Shown in pieces: positions 1-6,954 of a DNA stretch of 27,696 nucleotides. The notes below the pieces were generated by a model. It saw only the letters and a list, made by a program, of their open reading frames with translations. It made no database searches and was not told the origin of the DNA. A program made the position numbers and the translations under genes. Every line of letters begins with the position of its first letter. Position 1 is the first letter of the stretch. This DNA is from OFTM10 sp964196195 (lineage in GTDB: Bacteria > Actinomycetota > Acidimicrobiia > Acidimicrobiales > Aldehydirespiratoraceae), in the NCBI GenBank assembly GCA_964196195.1, contig CAXMSE010000093.1:1-27696 (forward strand), given 5' to 3'.

Positions 1-11
1 GTGCCTGATTG

Positions 12-200
12 ATGATCTTGGGAGCGTTGCGGTGGTTCCGTAGCGTTCGGATGATCTGGCTGGTGGGCTCTCTAAGTGCCTGCCGCCCTGTTGGGTTGGC
101 TTTCTAACGAACTGCTTGCCGGCCGGGTCGTCTGGCCGTGGTGTGGCTCGAAAGAGGCAAGAGCACATCGACCCCGAATCAGGAGTGCCCACCTCGGCTC
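12..200 (+). ncRNA. IS110 bridge RNA (seekRNA), target and donor loops readable
   Basis: Known for IS110 (IS621 and relatives): a non-coding RNA from the left end carries two loops whose guides pair with target and donor DNA. Seen here: the first loop has a base stem of 58-68 with 114-124 (11 pairs including wobbles) and an apical hairpin 82-88/93-100. It carries GTGCCT (76-81), identical to the left flank plus core (1-6), and TAACGAA (105-111), the exact reverse complement of core plus right flank (1454-1460). The second loop has a base stem of 136-147 with 187-197. It carries AAAGAGGC (151-158), identical to the right end plus core (1446-1453), and AATCAGG (177-183), the reverse complement of left-end bases 4-10. 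The RNA ends are approximate. A short hairpin 120-124/134-138 would compete with both base stems. Confidence 0.82.
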
Positions 201-225
201 ACCATCCAGCCAAGGAGGCAAACCA

Positions 226-1254
226 ATGACGATGATCGGAATCGATCCTCACAAGGCAACACACACCGCCGTTGCTATCGACGACAACGAACGGGTGCTC
301 GACGAGTTCAAGCTTCGAGCCTCAGCCACCCAGGCCAAACGGCTCTGCGAATGGGCTTGCGGGTTCGCCAAACGCGAATGGGCAATCGAGTCCGCTAACG
401 GTCTCGGCTATCTCGTCGCTCAGCAACTCGTGGCGAGCGGTGAGACCGTGTTCGACGTGTCGCCGATGCTCGCTTCCAGGGTCCGGGTGATGGGGTCGGG
501 TCGTTCGCAGAAGAACGATCCCAACGATGCTCGCTCGGTCGCGATCGCCGCTTTGCGCTCGGATCGGCTCGCGCAGGTCCGACCGGATGATCATGACCGG
601 GTGCTGCGGTTGTTGGCGAAACGTCACCGGGACATGGCTCGGCTTCGCAACAAACACTGCACCCGACTCCATGCCTTGTTGCTCGAGCTCCAAGCAGGCG
701 GGATCAGCTCAGAGATCACTGTTGCCAAGGCAAACGCTGTCATTGATCGAGTCGCGATCGATGATGAGGTGACCCGCTACCGGGTCCTCATCGCGCGCGA
801 ACTGGTCGACGACATCACCCGGCTCGACTCTGCGTTGAAGGCATCGAAGAAACGGGTTGGCACCGCTGTGACCGCCTCGGGCACGACGCTGGTTGAGATC
901 GTTGGGATCGGGCCGATCTGCGCGGCGATCATCATCGGGTTTACCGGCGATGTCAGCCGATTTGAGTCCAAGCATCACTTCGCGACCTATAACGCGACCG
1001 CTCCGATCGAGGCGTCGTCAGGGCCGAATACTCGGCACCGGTTGAACCCGAGAGGCAACCGCAAACTCAACCACGCGATCCACATCGCCGCTGTCTCACA
1101 GCTCCGCCACGACACCGAAGGCCGCGCCTACTACGACCGCAAACTCGCCGAAGGCAAATCATCCAAGGAAGCCATCCGGGCGTTGAAGCGGCGGATATCT
1201 GACCGGATCTACCGACACCTCATCAACGACGCACGACGGGTCGCCACGAACTGA
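226..1254 (+). CDS. IS110 family transposase (DEDD/serine recombinase)
   Basis: The 342-residue enzyme cuts and joins DNA under guidance of the element's bridge RNA. The RuvC-like N-terminal domain has D7 (motif IGIDPHK), E55 (AIES) and D98/D101 (KNDPNDA), the expected DEDD set. A coiled, Arg/Lys-rich middle leads to the C-terminal Tnp20-like domain (about 218-300). That domain has a helix-hairpin-helix-like VGIGPICAA stretch and the catalytic serine in EASSGP (264/265), followed by RGNRKLNHA. The ATG at 226 is chosen because AAGGAGG sits 7 nt upstream at 212-218. The frame is open back to 76, but that part lies inside the bridge RNA and does not look like IS110 protein. Length is normal for the family and no frameshift is seen, so the element may be active. 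Confidence 0.96.
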   Translation: MTMIGIDPHKATHTAVAIDDNERVLDEFKLRASATQAKRLCEWACGFAKREWAIESANGLGYLVAQQLVASGETVFDVSPMLASRVRVMGSGRSQKNDPNDARSVAIAALRSDRLAQVRPDDHDRVLRLLAKRHRDMARLRNKHCTRLHALLLELQAGGISSEITVAKANAVIDRVAIDDEVTRYRVLIARELVDDITRLDSALKASKKRVGTAVTASGTTLVEIVGIGPICAAIIIGFTGDVSRFESKHHFATYNATAPIEASSGPNTRHRLNPRGNRKLNHAIHIAAVSQLRHDTEGRAYYDRKLAEGKSSKEAIRALKRRISDRIYRHLINDARRVATN

Positions 1255-1438
1255 AAAGGGTGGGTCCGGGAGGACACCCAGGAACGACTACGTAGTCCAG
1301 CGTGACCGGCTCAACATCCTGAAAGGCCGGCTCTTCGGACAAGTCACTTCCCGGACCCAACACCGACCCTACGACCCGACCAGCCCCTCACGCCAGGGGT
1401 TCAACCTGACGCGCCAAACAGCTCTCCGAAACGAACCC

Positions 1439-1444
1439 TTGACA
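1439..1444 (+). promoter_or_regulatory. -35-like TTGACA at the IS right end (possible junction promoter)
   Basis: A perfect TTGACA lies just inside the right end and points outward. No good -10 follows in the linear flank. In a circular intermediate the left end would place TGATCT (13-18) 16 nt downstream, a weak -10. Other IS110-type elements assemble a promoter at the circle junction to express the guide RNA and transposase. It may also weakly drive the gene at 1511. Confidence 0.4.
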
Positions 1445-1510
1445 CAAAGAGGCTTCGTTATGTGCTCGTGTAGGTTCGACGAGACGCCTTTCTACCTACC
1501 TGGAGGAACA

Positions 1511-2098
1511 ATGGCCGATCCGATCGCTGACATCATTGGGGACTACCGAGGTTTTGCGACGATGCAGAGAGATCGCCTCGCTGTCCGTGGTATCGACATC
1601 ACGCCCTACCCGCTCAGCCACCTTGCCGTCCGCGTCGCCGATTGGGACATGTACGTCCTCCAGCGGACGCTTCTTGAGCGCCATGCGCGTGCTAACCGTG
1701 AGGCCGTGTGGAACGGGCGTCCGATCTCCCTGATCCTGCTGGCCGAACCGCTCGAAGTTCTCGACGGAGTTCCGGTCTCGGGGATCGAGCTCATTCCACC
1801 CGTTCACCAGCGTGTCTACCGGATGGGTCTTGAGCACCTCGGCGTCGTCGTGGGTGAGGAGTTCGACGAGTTCTCGCGAGACCATCGGGCCGTGCTGACT
1901 GGGCAGCAGTTCCAGGCTCCCAACGTCGATCCTGTCTACGTGCTGTTGGAGGACTTCACCCACGTCAAGTTTTACCGGCGCTCGTTCTTCGACGTCGTCG
2001 ACGACGAGGAACGACGCATCGAGGGCTTCACCCACGTTGACGATTGGGTACCGCAGCAGCTAGTCACCGCCACCGGCCCGAACCCGCTCCCGCGGTGA
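1511..2098 (+). CDS. YecM-like protein, VOC/glyoxalase superfamily
   Basis: The 195-residue protein resembles E. coli YecM (as I recall its sequence), a putative metal-binding member of the vicinal-oxygen-chelate fold. Matching stretches run in order: DITPYPLSHLAVRV (compare DITPLTADHISLRC), NGRPISLILL (NGRPICLFKL), IELIPP, EHLGVVV (EHIEIVL), and a final VKFYRRSFFDVV (IKFHPWSIEEIV). Candidate metal or substrate residues are H in LSHLAVR, E in GIELIPP and H in LEHLGV. The ATG at 1511 is supported by GGAGGA at 1502-1507. Enzymatic activity is unknown for the family. The IS110 element ends 57 bp upstream, so native control may be lost. It is followed by a gene-free gap. Confidence 0.82.
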   Translation: MADPIADIIGDYRGFATMQRDRLAVRGIDITPYPLSHLAVRVADWDMYVLQRTLLERHARANREAVWNGRPISLILLAEPLEVLDGVPVSGIELIPPVHQRVYRMGLEHLGVVVGEEFDEFSRDHRAVLTGQQFQAPNVDPVYVLLEDFTHVKFYRRSFFDVVDDEERRIEGFTHVDDWVPQQLVTATGPNPLPR

Positions 2099-2309
2099 AG
2101 AGAGACCTCTGTGGATCTAATCGCCCTCCGGCAAGCGGGGAGTCCGGTAGCGCTTGACGCGCGATGGGCAGACAGGAAAGAACGTCCAATCGAAAGCGCT
2201 CCATAACCGGCAGAGAGGGTGGGGGTGTGCGCTGATCGGGTGAATCTCTGGCTTTCGGCTGGGGGCTTGGCGGGAGAGTCGCCATCGGTCGTCGTTGTAC
2301 GCGGCCCCT

Positions 2310-2510
2310 GAATGCAAAGAGCCTCCTGACCGAAGCCAGGAGGGAATGCGTCAGATCTCGATTGTCAGGCGTGTAACTACTTCTGGTGACCGCGTCGTTG
2401 GCACAGAGACCGGCAGGGGCACGCCTGACCTATTTGGACGCATGCGAGCCATCCCCGAAGCGTCGGCACCGGGGCTGTTGCTCCTCCAGGAGGAGGGTCG
2501 CTTCGGTGAA
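2310..2510 (-). ncRNA. Candidate structured RNA in a 470-bp gene-free gap
   Basis: The gap 2099-2568 holds no convincing protein gene. Its right half carries consecutive perfect inverted repeats: CCGAAGCG 2455-2462 with CGCTTCGG 2499-2506; a nested 7-bp pair 2481-2487/2489-2495; a 10-bp pair 2364-2373/2420-2429; and a 7-bp pair 2322-2328/2337-2343. The last reads on the minus strand as a 9-bp stem capped by a cUUCGg tetraloop and followed by CUCUUUGC, which suggests the strand. No match to tmRNA, SRP RNA, RNase P RNA or 6S RNA was recognised, and no clear promoter was found. The left half (2099-2310) shows nothing convincing. This is a structural prediction by eye only. Confidence 0.3.
2322..2343 (-). 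terminator. UUCG-capped hairpin, terminator-like on the minus strand
   Basis: On the minus strand the arms CCTCCTGGC and GTCAGGAGG pair (one G-U) around TTCG, then CTCTTTGC follows. The UUCG cap exists only in this orientation. The U-tract is weak. No minus-strand protein gene lies upstream within 1 kb, so it would end an RNA gene or stray antisense transcription. Confidence 0.4.
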
Positions 2511-2555
2511 TATCTGGCCTCTCCCCGACATCGCGCTGGGTGTCATGCGGGCGGC

Positions 2556-2561
2556 TAGCCT
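2556..2561 (+). promoter_or_regulatory. -10 TAGCCT of a leaderless promoter
   Basis: TAGCCT fits TANNNT and ends 7 nt before the ATG at 2569. This is the spacing expected if transcription starts at the start codon. There is no Shine-Dalgarno sequence. The same arrangement precedes several other genes in the window. Confidence 0.5.
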
Positions 2562-2568
2562 TTGCGCC

Positions 2569-2760
2569 ATGGAACGACCGGGCCGTTACGAAGCATTCCG
2601 TTACCTCGGCGACAAGCGAATCCAGGTGGTCTACGACCTTGATGAGGCCACCGACGCCGAGGTGATCAACTCCCTCGCCAACGGTCCGTGGGGCCAGACC
2701 TTCGGCCCCGATTCGCTCGCCGAGGCCCGCAACCGCGGCTACCGGTTCTGGCCGATCTAG
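2569..2760 (+). CDS. Small protein of unknown function (63 aa)
   Basis: I do not recognise this protein. It is 63 residues, starts MERPGRYEAFRYLGDKR and ends in GYRFWPI. It is soluble and acidic in the middle (DLDEATDAE), with no Cys, signal peptide or membrane segment. An aromatic-rich beginning (YEAFRYLGDKRIQVVYDL) and a Trp at the end suggest a compact folded domain. The start rests on the leaderless -10 seven nucleotides upstream and on the loss of sensible protein sequence before it. The next gene begins 4 nt after its stop, so the two are probably co-transcribed and translationally linked. Confidence 0.65.
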   Translation: MERPGRYEAFRYLGDKRIQVVYDLDEATDAEVINSLANGPWGQTFGPDSLAEARNRGYRFWPI

Positions 2761-2764
2761 CCGA

Positions 2765-3553
2765 GTGGACCAACGCTTCACAGTCGACGGCATCGAGCTG
2801 GCGGCCCACCTCTCCCGGCCGGTACAGCTTCACCCCCGAGCCCAACCCGGTCTTGTCATCGCCCACGGGTTTCCCGCGGAGGCCGGGGGCGGGATCAACT
2901 CCACCGCCAGCTACCCGGAGTTCGCCGATCGAGTCGCCACCGAACTGGGATGGGCCGCGTTGGCCTACGCCAGCAGGGGAGTAGGCGAGTCCGGCGGCAA
3001 CTTCTCGCTCGCGGGCTGGCTCGACGATCTGAACGGCGCAGTGGCCCACCTGCGCGAGTCGGTGACCGTCGACGGGGTGTGGGTGATCGGCTTCGGCACG
3101 GGTGGAGCTTTGGCGGTGCAGGCTGCGGCAGCCAATCCCGAGATAAACGGTGTAGCGGCGGTCGCCTCACCGGCCGACTTCGAAGACTGGGCTCGTAGTC
3201 CACGCAAGTTGCTCGTATTGGCCCGCGAGATGGGCATCGTCCGAGATACTGACTTCCCGGCGTCATTCGACCGCTGGGCCGAAGGCTTGAAGTCGGTGAG
3301 AGCGGTCGAAGCAGCATCACGGCTAGCGCCTCGGGAGCTCCTGGTGATCCACGGCAGCGACGACGACACCGTCCCCGTGTTCGACGCCCGAGCGGTAGCC
3401 GACTCACACGGTACGGCCGATCTGAGGATCGTCTATGGCGGGGGGCATCATCTCCGTCACGACCCCAGAGCCATCGCCGTGCTGCTCGGGTGGCTCGAGC
3501 GCCAGAGGACGACACTTCTCGGCGGGCTCGAACCCGCTGAGACCGAGACCTGA
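2765..3553 (+). CDS. Alpha/beta hydrolase-fold protein lacking the nucleophile serine
   Basis: The 262-residue single-domain protein has the alpha/beta hydrolase layout: an oxyanion-hole region VIAHGFP (31-37), the nucleophile-elbow strand VWVIGFGTGGALA (105-117), the acid in HGSDDDTVPV (196-205) and the histidine in GGGHHLRHD (225-233). At the elbow the usual G-x-S-x-G reads G-F-G-T-G (109-113), so the serine position is glycine 111. The acid and histidine are kept. Either another residue acts as nucleophile (Thr112 is adjacent) or this is a non-hydrolytic member. I believe similar GFGTGG proteins occur in other actinobacteria, but cannot confirm. It starts with GTG 4 nt after the preceding gene and ends 5 nt from the convergent gene's stop. 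Confidence 0.85.
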   Translation: MDQRFTVDGIELAAHLSRPVQLHPRAQPGLVIAHGFPAEAGGGINSTASYPEFADRVATELGWAALAYASRGVGESGGNFSLAGWLDDLNGAVAHLRESVTVDGVWVIGFGTGGALAVQAAAANPEINGVAAVASPADFEDWARSPRKLLVLAREMGIVRDTDFPASFDRWAEGLKSVRAVEAASRLAPRELLVIHGSDDDTVPVFDARAVADSHGTADLRIVYGGGHHLRHDPRAIAVLLGWLERQRTTLLGGLEPAETET

Positions 3554-3558
3554 TCAAA

Positions 3559-4140
3559 TCAGTCGGCCTTCGTCTTGCCCTTCGCCTTCTGCTGCTTCTT
3601 CCAGGCCCTCACCGTGGCCAGCGACTCCTCATCGTGGATGTCGGCCACCGAACGCGGGGTGGTATCGGCGAACGGGCCGGCCGCCGCTTCCCAGCCTGCC
3701 GGCCGCTTTTGGAACCGCTTGGCCAGGATCGCCACGAAGATCCGCGCTTTCTCCTCGCCATAACCGGGTAGTGAGAGGAGCCGTTCGAAGAGCTGGTCGC
3801 CGCGGCGCACCCCGCGCCAGACGGCTTCAGCATCACCCTCGTACTCATCGACGAGATGCTGGCAAAGCTGCTGGATACGGGTCGCCATCGACCCCGGGTA
3901 ACGATGAAGCGCCGGCTTCGTCTTCACCAGATCGGCGAACTCGTCGGGGTTCATGGCCGCTATCTGTGTGGCGTCGAGGCGCCCGCCCAGGCGGTCGGCA
4001 AGTCGGGCGGGGCCCACGAACGCCCACTCCATGGGGACCTGCTGATCAAGGAGCATCCCGATCAGCAGGGCCAGGGGTTGGGTGTTGAGAAGTTGATCGG
4101 CTTCAGAATTACCCGTGATGTAGAGGTTGCCGCGTTTCAA
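3559..4140 (-). CDS. HhH-GPD family protein (DNA glycosylase-like, TIGR03252 type)
   Basis: It belongs to the helix-hairpin-helix/GPD superfamily that includes base-excision DNA glycosylases. The actinobacterial subgroup has no fixed substrate. The chain begins NLYITGNSEADQLL, then LIGMLLDQQVPMEWAF (the usual first helix of the group). The HhH is LLSLPGYGEEKARIFVAIL, with the GPD-loop region ADTTPRSVADIHD after it. The tail is Lys-rich (KKQQKAKGKTKAD), which may help DNA binding. The start is uncertain. TTG at 4140 gives the family-typical N-terminus. TTG at 4164, or an upstream start at 4257 overlapping aceE by 83 bp, is possible but adds Pro/Arg-rich sequence. It follows aceE on the same strand and may be read through from it. 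Confidence 0.8.
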   Translation of the reverse strand: MKRGNLYITGNSEADQLLNTQPLALLIGMLLDQQVPMEWAFVGPARLADRLGGRLDATQIAAMNPDEFADLVKTKPALHRYPGSMATRIQQLCQHLVDEYEGDAEAVWRGVRRGDQLFERLLSLPGYGEEKARIFVAILAKRFQKRPAGWEAAAGPFADTTPRSVADIHDEESLATVRAWKKQQKAKGKTKAD

Positions 4141-4174
4141 GGCGCCCCGACGGCTCTGGGGCAACCCCGGACGA

Positions 4175-6898
4175 TCACGCGATTGCGTCGGGGTGAGCGG
4201 GATTGGGACGATCGGGGTCGATGCCGTAGTGGCTGATCGCCGCCCGCACGTCGGCACTGCTGAGTCGGCCGTCCTCGGCGAGAGCCGAAAGCACCGCGAC
4301 GACTAGATGAGCGGCATCGACCTCGAAGAACCGGCGCAGGGCCTCGCGGGTGTCGGATCGACCGAAACCATCGGTGCCAAGCACATGGAGTGGCCGTGGC
4401 GTCCAGCGCGCGATCTGGTCGGGCACCAACGTCATCCAATCCGAGACGGCCACGATTGGGCCGTCGCTGTCGGTGAGCCGGCGGGTGACCAACGGCACCA
4501 GGGGTTCGTCGCTCTGGCTGAGCCGGTTTCGGCGCTCGCAATCCAGAGCATCGGTTCGGAGCCGCTTGTAGGACGTGGCGCTCCACAACTCCGCTGACAC
4601 GTCGTGGTGATCGGCCAACAGGCGTTGGGCCTCGAGAGCGGCATTCACCGCAGGCCCCGAGAAGAGGATGGTGGCCTTGTGGGCGAGACTCTCGCCGCCA
4701 TCGGGGCCATCGCTGAACTTGTAGAGCCCGCTGGTGATATCGGTGTTGTCGACATGATCGGGGCGCGGAGGCTGCTCGTAGTTCTCGTTGTAGATGGTGA
4801 TGTAGTAGTAGATGTCCTCGCCGTCGGCGGCCCGCGGAGGGTACATCCGCGCCAGTCCGTCCTGGATGATCGCTCCGAGTTCATAGGCGAAAGCGGGGTC
4901 GTAGGCCTCGCATGCAGGCACCGTGGAGGCGAGGATCTGGCTGTGTCCGTCCTGGTGCTGAAGGCCTTCACCCATGAGGGTGGTGCGCCCCGCGGTGGCG
5001 CCGAGCAGGAAGCCGCGGGTGCGGGCATCGGCTGCGGCCCACAGCGAATCGCCGACTCTCTGGAATCCGAACATCGAATAGAAGGTGAAGAAGGGCACCA
5101 TCGGCACGCCGGTGTTCGCGTATGACGTGCCTGCCGCGATCCAGCTGGCCACAGAGCCACACTCGGTAATGCCTTCTTCGAGGATTTGTCCGTCGCTGCT
5201 CTCGGTGTAGGAGAGCAGCAGGGCATGATCGACCGGCTCGTAGAGCTGGCCGCGGGGTGCGTAGATCTTGAACTCCCTGAAGAGTGAGTCCATGCCGAAG
5301 GTACGGGCCTCGTCGGGCACGATCGGCACCACTCGTTCACCGAACATCTGATCGCGTAAGAGATCGCGGAGCAGGGCGGTGAACGCCATGGTGGTGGACA
5401 CCTCGCGGCCGGCGGATCCCTTCTGGAGATCCAGGAAAGGGGTGGCGGCGGGCTGGGTGATCGGGCGGCGGTCGCGGATGACCCGCGTGGGGACGGCTCC
5501 GTCGAGCGCACGTCGTCGCTCCATCATGTACTGGTATTCCTCGGAGTCCGGAGCCGGTCGGAAGTAGGGAGGAATGCCGTCTTCCAATGCAGACTCGGGG
5601 ATCATCTCCTCCATGTGGATCCGTTGGCGCAGCTCGATGAGCTGAGCCTTTGTCATCTTCTTGATCTGGTGGGTGGCGTTGCGCCCTTCGAAGCCTTCAC
5701 CGAGCGTCCATCCCTTCACGGTCTTGGCGAGAATGACGGTGGGCTGCCCGATCACCTCGCTCGCCGCCTTGAAGGCGGCATAGACCTTCTGGTAGTCGTG
5801 GCCACCGCGAGGCAGATCAGCGAGCTGATCGTCGGTCAGGTGTTCGACGAGCTTGCGCAGGCGGGGATCAGGGCCGAAGAAGTGCTCTCGGATATAGGCA
5901 CCGTCCTCGACGGCATAGCGCTGGTACTCACCGTCGACGGTGGTGGCCATCTTGTTGAGTAGCACGCCGTCGACGTCGCGGTGGAGGAGTTCGTCCCACT
6001 TCGAACCCCAGATCACCTTGATGACGTTCCAGCCCGCGCCGCGAAACACACCCTCGAGCTCCTGAATGACCTTGTCGTTGCCGCGCACCGGACCGTCGAG
6101 ACGCTGAAGGTTGCAATTGATGACCCATTTGAGATTGTCGAGGTCGGAGCGGCCGGCCAGTGCGATGGCACCCAGGGTCTCGGGCTCGTCGCATTCCCCG
6201 TCGCCGAGAAACGACCAGACGGTGCTCTGGGAGGTGTCTTCGATGTGGCGCTGGTGGAGGTACTTGTTGAATCGGGCGTGATAGATCGAGTTGATCGGAC
6301 CCAGACCCATGGAGACCGTTGGAAACTCCCAGAAGTGCGGCATCAGGCGAGGGTGGGGGTAGCTCGACAGGCCATTGCCGCCGATTTCCATCCGGAAGTT
6401 GTCGAGCTGGCCCTCGGTGAGTCGGCCCTCCAGGAAGGCGCGTGCGTAGATCCCGGGCGCAGCGTGGCCCTGGAAGTAGACATGGTCGCCAGCCAGCCCG
6501 TCCTCCTTGCCTCGGAAGAAGTGGTTGAAGCCCACCTCGTAGAGCGAGGCGCTCGAGGCGAAGGTGGCCAGGTGGCCACCGATACCGTCGGCGATCTTGT
6601 TGGCGCGGATTACCATCGCCGCCGCGTTCCAGCGGATGAATGCCCGGATCCGGCGTTCGATCGCCTCGTTGCCGGGAAAGAAGGGCTGGTCCTCGGCGGG
6701 AATGGTGTTGATGTAGGGCGTGGAAGTGGTGGGAGGGACACCGACGTTGAGTTCGTTGGCCCTCTCGAGAAGCTTGGCAACGATGTAGCGGGCTCGCGAT
6801 TGGCCTTGGGCCGACACCACCGCGTCGAGCGAATCAATCCATTCCGTGGTTTCGGCCGGATCGATATCGGGGAGCTGACGCGAAAAATAATCAATCAT
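4175..6898 (-). CDS. aceE: Pyruvate dehydrogenase E1 component, homodimeric AceE type
   Basis: It decarboxylates pyruvate with thiamine diphosphate and passes the acetyl group to the lipoyl arm of E2. At 907 residues it is close to E. coli AceE (887). The ThDP motif runs from GDGECDEPE (232-240) to INCN (260-263), followed by LQRLDGPVRGN. Early family blocks include YFQGHAAPGIYARAF and LSSYPHPRLMPHFWEFPTVSMGLGP. The transketolase-like pyrimidine domain carries LEEGITECG and FFTFYSMFGFQR. The ATG at 6898 gives the expected N-terminus (DIDPAETTEWIDSLDAV). It is divergent from the RNase HI gene, with about 56 bp between starts. E2, E3 and lipoylation genes are about 7 kb away on the other strand, so E1 is expressed separately from its partners. 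Confidence 0.97.
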   Translation of the reverse strand: MIDYFSRQLPDIDPAETTEWIDSLDAVVSAQGQSRARYIVAKLLERANELNVGVPPTTSTPYINTIPAEDQPFFPGNEAIERRIRAFIRWNAAAMVIRANKIADGIGGHLATFASSASLYEVGFNHFFRGKEDGLAGDHVYFQGHAAPGIYARAFLEGRLTEGQLDNFRMEIGGNGLSSYPHPRLMPHFWEFPTVSMGLGPINSIYHARFNKYLHQRHIEDTSQSTVWSFLGDGECDEPETLGAIALAGRSDLDNLKWVINCNLQRLDGPVRGNDKVIQELEGVFRGAGWNVIKVIWGSKWDELLHRDVDGVLLNKMATTVDGEYQRYAVEDGAYIREHFFGPDPRLRKLVEHLTDDQLADLPRGGHDYQKVYAAFKAASEVIGQPTVILAKTVKGWTLGEGFEGRNATHQIKKMTKAQLIELRQRIHMEEMIPESALEDGIPPYFRPAPDSEEYQYMMERRRALDGAVPTRVIRDRRPITQPAATPFLDLQKGSAGREVSTTMAFTALLRDLLRDQMFGERVVPIVPDEARTFGMDSLFREFKIYAPRGQLYEPVDHALLLSYTESSDGQILEEGITECGSVASWIAAGTSYANTGVPMVPFFTFYSMFGFQRVGDSLWAAADARTRGFLLGATAGRTTLMGEGLQHQDGHSQILASTVPACEAYDPAFAYELGAIIQDGLARMYPPRAADGEDIYYYITIYNENYEQPPRPDHVDNTDITSGLYKFSDGPDGGESLAHKATILFSGPAVNAALEAQRLLADHHDVSAELWSATSYKRLRTDALDCERRNRLSQSDEPLVPLVTRRLTDSDGPIVAVSDWMTLVPDQIARWTPRPLHVLGTDGFGRSDTREALRRFFEVDAAHLVVAVLSALAEDGRLSSADVRAAISHYGIDPDRPNPAHPDAIA

Positions 6899-6941
6899 TG
6901 TCCCATCATCTCAGGCGACTCGGGAAAACGTGCGAAACCGG

Positions 6942-6947
6942 TAGGGT
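6942..6947 (+). promoter_or_regulatory. -10 TAGGGT of a leaderless promoter
   Basis: TAGGGT (TANNNT) ends exactly 7 nt before GTG 6955, with no Shine-Dalgarno sequence. This decides the start of the RNase HI gene over the upstream TTG at 6898. Confidence 0.55.
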
Positions 6948-6954
6948 CACGCCG

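Larger units (their letters stand above)
5..1454 (+). mobile_element. IS110-group insertion sequence, complete
   Basis: A single DEDD/serine transposase gene is preceded by about 220 bp and followed by about 200 bp of non-coding DNA. There are no terminal inverted repeats, as expected for IS110. Ends were placed from guide matches in the 5' non-coding RNA. The left end starts at a CT core (5-6) and the right end stops at a CT core (1453-1454). The sequence joined on circularisation would read AAAGAGG-CT-GATTGATG. The element lies 57 bp upstream of the next gene's start, so it replaced or separated that gene's native upstream region. A small hairpin (CCCCT 1384-1388, AGGGG 1395-1399) lies in the right non-coding end. 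Only four bases of left flank are visible, so the left boundary rests on the guide match. Confidence 0.85.

Noticed and set aside
76..225. An N-terminal extension of the transposase to 76
   Set aside because: This stretch is the bridge RNA, and a strong Shine-Dalgarno places the start at 226.
2295..2558. A possible 87-codon gene in the gap after the YecM-like gene
   Set aside because: No ribosome site or -10 box, no recognisable sequence, and it runs through the inverted repeats.
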